From Euryarchaeota archaeon UBA242 (GTDB lineage: Archaea > Thermoplasmatota > Poseidoniia > Poseidoniales > Poseidoniaceae), in contig DAJY01000061.1 in the NCBI GenBank assembly GCA_002499015.1, forward strand, positions 15,597 through 27,343: a DNA stretch of 11,747 bases, in the 5' to 3' direction. Within the stretch, counting starts at the first letter, position 1. Every line of letters starts with the position of its first letter. Both the position numbers and the translations under genes were made by a program. The notes below the pieces were generated by a model. That model did no database searches, was not told the origin of the DNA, and saw only the letters and a program-made list of their open reading frames with translations. Shown here piece by piece: positions 6,669 to 11,747 of the stretch.

Positions 6669-8408
6669 ATGAAAAATGAAGGATTGATTTACCGTATTTC
6701 AGGTCCAGTGGTTACTGCCATTGATATGAAAGCGGCAATGTACGATGTTGTCCGTGTTGGAACGGAAGGCCTAATGGGCGAAGTGATTGAATTACACGGC
6801 GATAAGGCAGTTATCCAAGTTTACGAGGATACATCCGGAATACGCCCTGGTGAAATCGTAGTGAATACAGGTGAGACTCTTTCAGTTTCACTTGGACCTG
6901 GTTTGTTAACTCAAATCTATGATGGAATTCAAAGACCTCTTCCTACACTTGAAAAAGAAATGGGCGTTTTCCTTACTCGTGGTGTCGATGCAGATGCATT
7001 TGACCTGGAGAAAAATTGGACATTTGAGCCACAAGTCTCCGTTGGAGATACTGTTGTTGGAGGACAAGTTGTTGGACATGTACAAGAAACTGACACAATT
7101 GTTCACAAGATTATGGTCGTCCCAGGAATGGGTGGTGTAGTCAAGTCTATAGAATCCGGAGATTTCAATGTCACACAAACCATCTGTACTTTCGAAGATG
7201 GAACTGATATGCAGATGATGCAGAAGTGGCCAGTTAGAACACCACGTCCTTATCTACAAAAGTATCCACCAGTAATCCCTCTTATTACTGGAATGCGTAT
7301 TCTTGATTTCCTTTTCCCATTGGCAAAGGGTGGCGCAGCAGGAATTCCAGGTCCATTCGGGTCTGGTAAGACTGTTACACAGCAATCTCTAGCAAAGTAC
7401 TCTGACGCACAACTTGTTGTTTACATCGGTTGTGGAGAGCGAGGAAATGAGATGACTGAAGTATTGGACGAATTCCCTCACTTGATAGATCCAAACACTG
7501 GAAAACCATTGATGGAAAGAACAGTGATGATCGCAAACACTTCAAATATGCCTGTGGCTGCACGTGAAGCTTCTGTTTACACAGGAATTACAATCGCTGA
7601 GTACTATCGTGACATGGGTTACGACGTTGCTTTGATGGCAGATTCAACATCTCGTTGGGCTGAAGCAATGCGTGAAATTTCTTCTCGTCTTGAAGAAATG
7701 CCTGGTGAAGAAGGTTATCCTGCTTACCTATCAACCCGTATTGCCGAGTTCTACGAACGTGCTGGCCGTGTTGAGACCTTGAATGGAGAAGATGGTTCAA
7801 TTACCGTAATTGGCGCTGTTTCACCACCTGGTGGAGATATTTCAGAACCTGTATCACAAGGTACACTTCGAATTGTTAAGGTATTCTGGGGTCTCGATGC
7901 TGGTCTTGCTCGTCAACGCCACTTCCCAGCGATTAATTGGTTGAATTCATATTCGCTCTACCCGCAAAGTCTTGACCAATGGTTCAGAGATAACATCGCA
8001 CAAGATTTCCCTGAAATCCGTGTCGAACTATCTGGATTGTTGCAAATCGAGTCCGAGTTGCAAGAAATCGTACAACTTGTCGGTTCTGATGCACTTCCTG
8101 CTGACCAACAATTGACACTTGAAGTCGCTCGTATGATACGTGAATATTTCCTACAACAAAATGGATTCCACGAAGTGGATGCATATTGTGATATTCACTT
8201 GCAATACAAGATGGCAAAGGCAATTCTTGCATTCCAAGAATCTGCTAAGTCGGCAATGGCATCTGGGGCACAATTAGGGGATGTAGTCAACGTCCCTTCA
8301 CGCTCCCATTTAATGCGAGGTCGCTTGAACAAGGGATATATCGATACCATCGATGACATGGTCAAAATCATGCTCACCGAAATAGCTGCTACCGTGGAGG
8401 GTAACTGA
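6669..8408 (+). CDS. atpA: A-type ATP synthase catalytic subunit A
   Basis: A 579-residue catalytic ATPase subunit, full length for the family. The N-terminal beta-barrel begins with GLIYRISGPVV. The family-specific bulge domain at about 97-165 includes FLTRGVDADAFDLEKNW and ETDTIVHKIMVVPG. The Walker A motif is GPFGSGKTV at 228-236 with K234 and T235. The GER loop carries the catalytic glutamate E257 and R258. The Walker B region contains ALMADSTSRWAEA with D325, and PGEEGYPAYL follows. Three A subunits alternate with three B subunits in the head and make or split ATP in the cytoplasm. No intein interrupts the P-loop, a position where many archaeal and yeast homologues carry one. GGAGGAA at 6656-6662 precedes the start. 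Arginine is encoded mostly by CGT, unlike the flanking non-operon genes, which suggests high expression. Confidence 0.99.
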   Translation: MKNEGLIYRISGPVVTAIDMKAAMYDVVRVGTEGLMGEVIELHGDKAVIQVYEDTSGIRPGEIVVNTGETLSVSLGPGLLTQIYDGIQRPLPTLEKEMGVFLTRGVDADAFDLEKNWTFEPQVSVGDTVVGGQVVGHVQETDTIVHKIMVVPGMGGVVKSIESGDFNVTQTICTFEDGTDMQMMQKWPVRTPRPYLQKYPPVIPLITGMRILDFLFPLAKGGAAGIPGPFGSGKTVTQQSLAKYSDAQLVVYIGCGERGNEMTEVLDEFPHLIDPNTGKPLMERTVMIANTSNMPVAAREASVYTGITIAEYYRDMGYDVALMADSTSRWAEAMREISSRLEEMPGEEGYPAYLSTRIAEFYERAGRVETLNGEDGSITVIGAVSPPGGDISEPVSQGTLRIVKVFWGLDAGLARQRHFPAINWLNSYSLYPQSLDQWFRDNIAQDFPEIRVELSGLLQIESELQEIVQLVGSDALPADQQLTLEVARMIREYFLQQNGFHEVDAYCDIHLQYKMAKAILAFQESAKSAMASGAQLGDVVNVPSRSHLMRGRLNKGYIDTIDDMVKIMLTEIAATVEGN

Positions 8409-8420
8409 GGGGGAATTATC

Positions 8421-9800
8421 ATGACTGGAAAGGAATATAGAACAATTACAGACGTCAAGGGACCGCTAGTTTTCTTGAATAAGACCGAACCTGTTGCTTT
8501 TGGTGAAATCGTATCATTGCGATTATCCAATGGGACGATTAAGAATGGACAAGTTCTTGATACATCCGATGATATGGTCATCGTCCAAGTATTCGAAGGA
8601 ACTGCAAAGATTGACAGAGAGGCTGGAGTCACCTTCATGGGCGACGTTTTCAAGCTCCCTGTATCGGAAGATTTGATCGGGCGTATTCTCGATGGTGCTG
8701 GAAAACCTCGTGATGGTGGACCAGATATCGTTGCAGAACAGTACGATGACATCATCGGCGCAGCTATCAACCCGTACAGCCGTCGTAGCCCACACGATTT
8801 CATTCAAACCGGAATTTCCGCTATTGACTGTTGTACTTCTTTGGTTCGTGGACAAAAGTTGCCGATTTTCTCAGCATCAGGTCTACCGCACAATGACATT
8901 GCATTGCAAATTGCACGTCAAGCAAAGTTAACAGGTTCCGATGAAGAGTTTATCGTAGTATTCTGTGCTATGGGTATCACTGCTGAAGAATACAATTTCT
9001 TCCGTGCAGATTTGGAGAGAACTGGTGCGCTTGAAAAGGCGGTATTATTCGTTAACCTAGCGGATGACCCTGCTGTTGAGCGTATTATCACTCCTCGTCT
9101 TGCATTAACTGCTGCAGAATATCTTGCATTCGAAAAGGATTACCACGTACTGGTCATCTATACGGACATGACAAACTACTGTGATGCACTACGTCAAATT
9201 GGAGCTGCTCGTGAAGAAGTTCCAGGGCGCCGTGGATATCCAGGTTACATGTACACTGACTTAGCAATGCTTTACGAGCGTGCTGGTTTGGTTAAAGGAA
9301 AGAAGGGTTCAATCACCCAATTCCCTATTCTGACAATGCCTGGTGACGATATTACCCACCCGATTCCGGATTTATCCGGATATATTACTGAGGGTCAAAT
9401 TGTAATTTCTCGTGAATTACATCAGCAAGGTATCTATCCGCCAATCAACGTATTACCTTCATTATCCCGTCTAATGGGATCGTGTATCGGAGAGAAGACA
9501 ACTCGTGAAGACCATAAGTCTGTTTCTGACCAAATGTATGCTGCATACGCTCAAGGCCGTGAATTAAGAGGTCTTGTTGCGATTGTAGGTGAAGATGCAC
9601 TGAACGAACGTGATAAGCAACTTCTAGAATTCTCTGGTGTGTTTGAGGATAAGTTCCTTCGTCAATCCCGCGATGAGAATCGTAGTATTGAGGAAACGCT
9701 TGACCTATGTTGGACTTTGATGTCTCGTATCGACACTAAATATCTAGTACGCCTAGACCAAAAGTGGATTGACAAGTATCATCCTGATAACCGGAAGTGA
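8421..9800 (+). CDS. atpB: A-type ATP synthase regulatory subunit B
   Basis: A 459-residue non-catalytic head subunit of normal length. In place of a working P-loop it has the typical B-subunit sequence PIFSASGLPHND, with residues 151-158 where Walker A would be and no GKT. It keeps the nucleotide-fold segments FVNLADDPAVERI and VIYTDMTNYCDAL, and GRRGYPGYMYTDLA, all usual for B. LPSLSRLM with R350, which reaches into the A-subunit active site, is followed by GEKTTREDH. The C-terminal helical part ends in KYHPDNRK. B alternates with A in the hexameric head and helps shape the catalytic sites. A GAGGGGG run at 8407-8413 overlaps the atpA stop and serves as the ribosome binding site, so translation is probably coupled. 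Confidence 0.99.
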   Translation: MTGKEYRTITDVKGPLVFLNKTEPVAFGEIVSLRLSNGTIKNGQVLDTSDDMVIVQVFEGTAKIDREAGVTFMGDVFKLPVSEDLIGRILDGAGKPRDGGPDIVAEQYDDIIGAAINPYSRRSPHDFIQTGISAIDCCTSLVRGQKLPIFSASGLPHNDIALQIARQAKLTGSDEEFIVVFCAMGITAEEYNFFRADLERTGALEKAVLFVNLADDPAVERIITPRLALTAAEYLAFEKDYHVLVIYTDMTNYCDALRQIGAAREEVPGRRGYPGYMYTDLAMLYERAGLVKGKKGSITQFPILTMPGDDITHPIPDLSGYITEGQIVISRELHQQGIYPPINVLPSLSRLMGSCIGEKTTREDHKSVSDQMYAAYAQGRELRGLVAIVGEDALNERDKQLLEFSGVFEDKFLRQSRDENRSIEETLDLCWTLMSRIDTKYLVRLDQKWIDKYHPDNRK

Positions 9801-9820
9801 GTTTACACATAGAATCAGGA

Positions 9821-9830
9821 GAGGAGGTGA
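9821..9830 (+). promoter_or_regulatory. Strong Shine-Dalgarno site of atpD
   Basis: GAGGAGGTGA lies 5 bases before ATG 9836 and is the longest ribosome binding site in the window. It shows that atpD starts at 9836 and not at the in-frame GTG at 9797, which overlaps the end of atpB. Confidence 0.85.
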
Positions 9831-9835
9831 AAGTT

Positions 9836-10453
9836 ATGGCACTCGATATTAAACCAACACGCAGTGAACTTATCAAACTCAAGGGGCGCATCAAGCAAAC
9901 CAAAAATGGGTATAAACTTCTCAAGATGAAGCGTGACGGTCTGTTCCATGAATTCCGCAAGTTATTGTCTGAAATGATTGAGGCTAAGCGAGATCTTACC
10001 GACACATACCGTCTAGCAAAGCAACGTATCGACTTAGCTAATGCGATTGAAGGTGGTTTGGCTGTTCGTGGTGCTGCTATAGCAAATACAGCGACTCCAC
10101 AAGTTGAAGTTGAACGGAGAAATATCATGGGTGTTGTAGTGCCAAGTGTCAGTGGAAGTAATTTGAAATCAACATTCTCAGAAAGAGGTGTTGGATACAT
10201 TGGCTCTTCACCATATATTGACGAGGCTAGCGATTCTTTTGGTAATTTAATTGAGAAGATTGTCCGTGCTGCAGAGATGGAAGGTACGCTGAAAAGATTA
10301 CTTTCAGAAATTGAAGCAACTAAGAGGAGAGTCAATGCACTCGAGTACAAGGTTATTCCAGAACTAGAAGAGGCGAGAGTTTTCATTCAACTTCGTCTAG
10401 AAGAAATGGAAAGAGAAGAAACCTTCCGTTTGAAGAGATTCAAGAATAAGTGA
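9836..10453 (+). CDS. atpD: A-type ATP synthase subunit D (central shaft)
   Basis: A 205-residue protein of normal length. The N-terminal helix carries the family signature: DIKPTRSELIKLKGRI at about 4-19, then GYKLLKMKRDGLFHEF at about 25-40. A middle segment richer in Gly and Ser is followed by the long C-terminal helix from about 140 (EATKRRVNALEYKVIP). The two ends pair as the antiparallel coiled coil that turns inside the A3B3 head, functionally like gamma in F-type enzymes. It is the last gene of the operon. No separate subunit G gene follows. The start is fixed by a strong Shine-Dalgarno sequence at 9821-9830; a start at 9797 would add 13 residues that are not typical of the family. 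Confidence 0.97.
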   Translation: MALDIKPTRSELIKLKGRIKQTKNGYKLLKMKRDGLFHEFRKLLSEMIEAKRDLTDTYRLAKQRIDLANAIEGGLAVRGAAIANTATPQVEVERRNIMGVVVPSVSGSNLKSTFSERGVGYIGSSPYIDEASDSFGNLIEKIVRAAEMEGTLKRLLSEIEATKRRVNALEYKVIPELEEARVFIQLRLEEMEREETFRLKRFKNK

Positions 10454-10548
10454 ACCATGTTTCACTATTTTCTTCACTTCAGTTGAGGCTGTGTGAGGGA
10501 TTGATTGAAGATGGAGTGGTGCTGAGCGTTTCTTGAGGTGGATGTTGT
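10454..10548 (+). other. Short intergenic spacer after the ATP synthase operon
   Basis: This spacer has a mild pyrimidine-rich run (TTTCACTATTTTCTTCACTTC, from 10460) that could end some operon transcripts, but no strong T-tract or stem-loop. GAGGTG at 10535-10540 is the ribosome binding site of the next gene, 8 bases before its ATG. I see no clear TATA box, so read-through from atpD is possible. Confidence 0.4.
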
Positions 10549-11747
10549 ATGGATGACGATAACAATTCCACAGTCGACCTTGAACAGATGACTGCTCACA
10601 AGAAAGCATGGGATCAGCACGCTCTTTTAGCAAATATCCTAAGTCGGGAATATTATCTGCTTGAACAAATTGGAGGCCGATGGCCAAGTTGGATTATAGA
10701 TGTCAAACAAGACAGAGATGTCCATGACTCTTTGAAAAAGATTAATTCACATATCGCTAAACTTGGATGGATGGCAAGGTTATCGGTTGATAACCCTTGG
10801 TTAGTGACAATATTACCGATGCCTGATAGGCAATTCCCGCCACTTAAAGTGCATTTATTTTTATGGTCCATGACCGCATTAACCGCAACTTTAGCAGGTT
10901 CTTTATGGATTGAAAACACATCGCCAGATGGTGGTTGGTTTGGTTATGGCCTATTCCTTGATTCATTTATTGGCTTTACCTTGCCGATATTGGCAACACT
11001 ATTTTTGGCATCGGTAATACAGGTTAAGGCTGCTGCGAAACAAGGCCTCAGAGTAGGGCATATCGCTCCAATCCCAGATATCTCAATTGCATTCTGGTCG
11101 GTAGGATTATTTTCACCATCAACACTAATATGGCCTTTCGGATTATTGCTAATTTCATCATTACCTCGGATGAGTTCTCGCCCATGGGATAATAGAAGTC
11201 AGCTGGGAACTATCTCCATAATTGCACCGGCGGTAATGATTTGTAGTGGATTTATTTTATGGGCAATTGGAATATTTTTGACCCCTGAATTGGTAAACAT
11301 TGTATCAGCGCCACGCTCTATAGAAGCGCCCCTAGTCGTTGAGTTATTGGCTGTTTTATTTTATGATGATATTCATATTAGGCTTGCTTGGGCGCATCCA
11401 TTTGCCAAAGCAGGTTCAGTTTTGACATTCTTTGGTTGGGTTTCATTACTTCCGATTCCAACATTCCCTGGTGGGAGATTGATGGTTTCTCGTCTAGGTT
11501 CGGTGATGGCCAGAAATTCTGGCACTCAAGTTAGATTATTCTTCGTAATTCTAATATTTGCTTGGCTATTCAAAGCCTTTGACGGATTTTCAGTTTGGAC
11601 TCTCGTACTGGCATTGATATTGCCATTCTTGTATTATATGGGAGGGGAACCGAGGGTGCCGATAGTTTTGGATGAGCCTGCAGGATTGAACCTTAAAACA
11701 GAAAAGAGGCTCGGTATTTTCTTTTTCTTGTTTTTTATGTTGGCATT
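10549..11747 (+). CDS. Inactive-looking EGY-type site-2 protease (M50) homologue, 3' end outside window
   Basis: The frame is open from ATG 10549 to the window end, giving 399 residues without a stop. An in-frame TGA at 10534-10536 and the Shine-Dalgarno sequence at 10535-10540 support this start. Residues 1 to about 100 are soluble; the rest is a multi-spanning membrane protein. The M50 layout is recognisable: LFLWSMTALTATLAG at 103-117 matches the first membrane helix of EGY-like site-2 proteases, and HPFAKAG at 283-289 followed by LLPIPTFPGGR at 300-310 matches the block with the third zinc ligand. The catalytic residues are absent. Aligned on the glycine at 166, the HExxH positions read A154, S155 and Q158, and the aspartate of the DGG motif is P307. 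It is therefore probably a pseudoprotease that may bind or shield membrane proteins. The role is unknown, and any link to the ATP synthase is only positional. Confidence 0.7.
   Translation, partial: MDDDNNSTVDLEQMTAHKKAWDQHALLANILSREYYLLEQIGGRWPSWIIDVKQDRDVHDSLKKINSHIAKLGWMARLSVDNPWLVTILPMPDRQFPPLKVHLFLWSMTALTATLAGSLWIENTSPDGGWFGYGLFLDSFIGFTLPILATLFLASVIQVKAAAKQGLRVGHIAPIPDISIAFWSVGLFSPSTLIWPFGLLLISSLPRMSSRPWDNRSQLGTISIIAPAVMICSGFILWAIGIFLTPELVNIVSAPRSIEAPLVVELLAVLFYDDIHIRLAWAHPFAKAGSVLTFFGWVSLLPIPTFPGGRLMVSRLGSVMARNSGTQVRLFFVILIFAWLFKAFDGFSVWTLVLALILPFLYYMGGEPRVPIVLDEPAGLNLKTEKRLGIFFFLFFMLA

Noticed and set aside
7350..7376. Possible intein at the P-loop of subunit A.
   Set aside because: The P-loop is continuous and the protein is 579 residues long, the normal length without an intein.
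8195..8855. Long reverse-strand frames opposite atpB, up to about 200 codons.
   Set aside because: They lie opposite a strongly conserved gene, lack ribosome binding sites and family features, and are best explained as shadows of its codon use.
8862..8910. Missing Walker A lysine in subunit B considered as a defect.
   Set aside because: Loss of the P-loop is normal for the non-catalytic B subunit of A/V-type enzymes, and the sequence here matches the usual B pattern.
10450..10536. 28-codon frame starting at a GTG that overlaps the atpD stop (GTGA).
   Set aside because: The overlap looks like translational coupling, but there is no Shine-Dalgarno sequence and the peptide has no recognisable character. 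Chance is more likely.

Overview
The window looks like a chromosomal segment of a mesophilic euryarchaeon. The likeliest group is Marine Group II (Candidatus Poseidoniales) or another Thermoplasmatota lineage. The grounds are a complete archaeal A-type ATP synthase operon, Shine-Dalgarno sequences of the GGAGGTGAT type before most genes, KaiC-like RecA-fold proteins, and an AT-rich but not extreme composition. The placement is inferred from protein character, not from a search. All genes lie on the + strand and coding density is very high. I see no mobile element, CRISPR array, tRNA or rRNA.

Layout. Positions 1-994 hold the 3' end of one gene and a complete second gene, probably a tandem KaiC/RecA-like pair; the complete one has a ruined P-loop. 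Positions 1073-1816 encode a UbiE/MenG-type methyltransferase, plausibly for a respiratory quinone. A 130-base intergenic stretch (1817-1946) then holds a T-tract, G and C runs and candidate promoter elements. It precedes the nine-gene operon ahaH-atpI-atpK-atpE-atpC-atpF-atpA-atpB-atpD (1947-10453), in the canonical archaeal order HIKECFABD. After a 95-base gap, an incomplete membrane protein (10549 to the end) matches the EGY-type site-2 protease fold but lacks every metal-binding residue.

How the genes work together. Subunits I and K form the ion channel and rotor ring in the membrane. C, D and F form the central stalk, E and H the peripheral stalk, and A3B3 the catalytic head. The upstream methyltransferase may make the quinone of the respiratory chain that charges the membrane for this enzyme; the two are neighbours but need not share a transcript.

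Most of the window is ordinary housekeeping sequence. The points worth a second look are the inactive-looking site-2 protease homologue, the KaiC-like protein without a Walker A lysine, a perfect UUCG hairpin between atpK and atpE, a histidine-rich loop in subunit I, and a possible Na+-type ligand set in the rotor subunit. I found no evidence of a wholly new multi-gene system.
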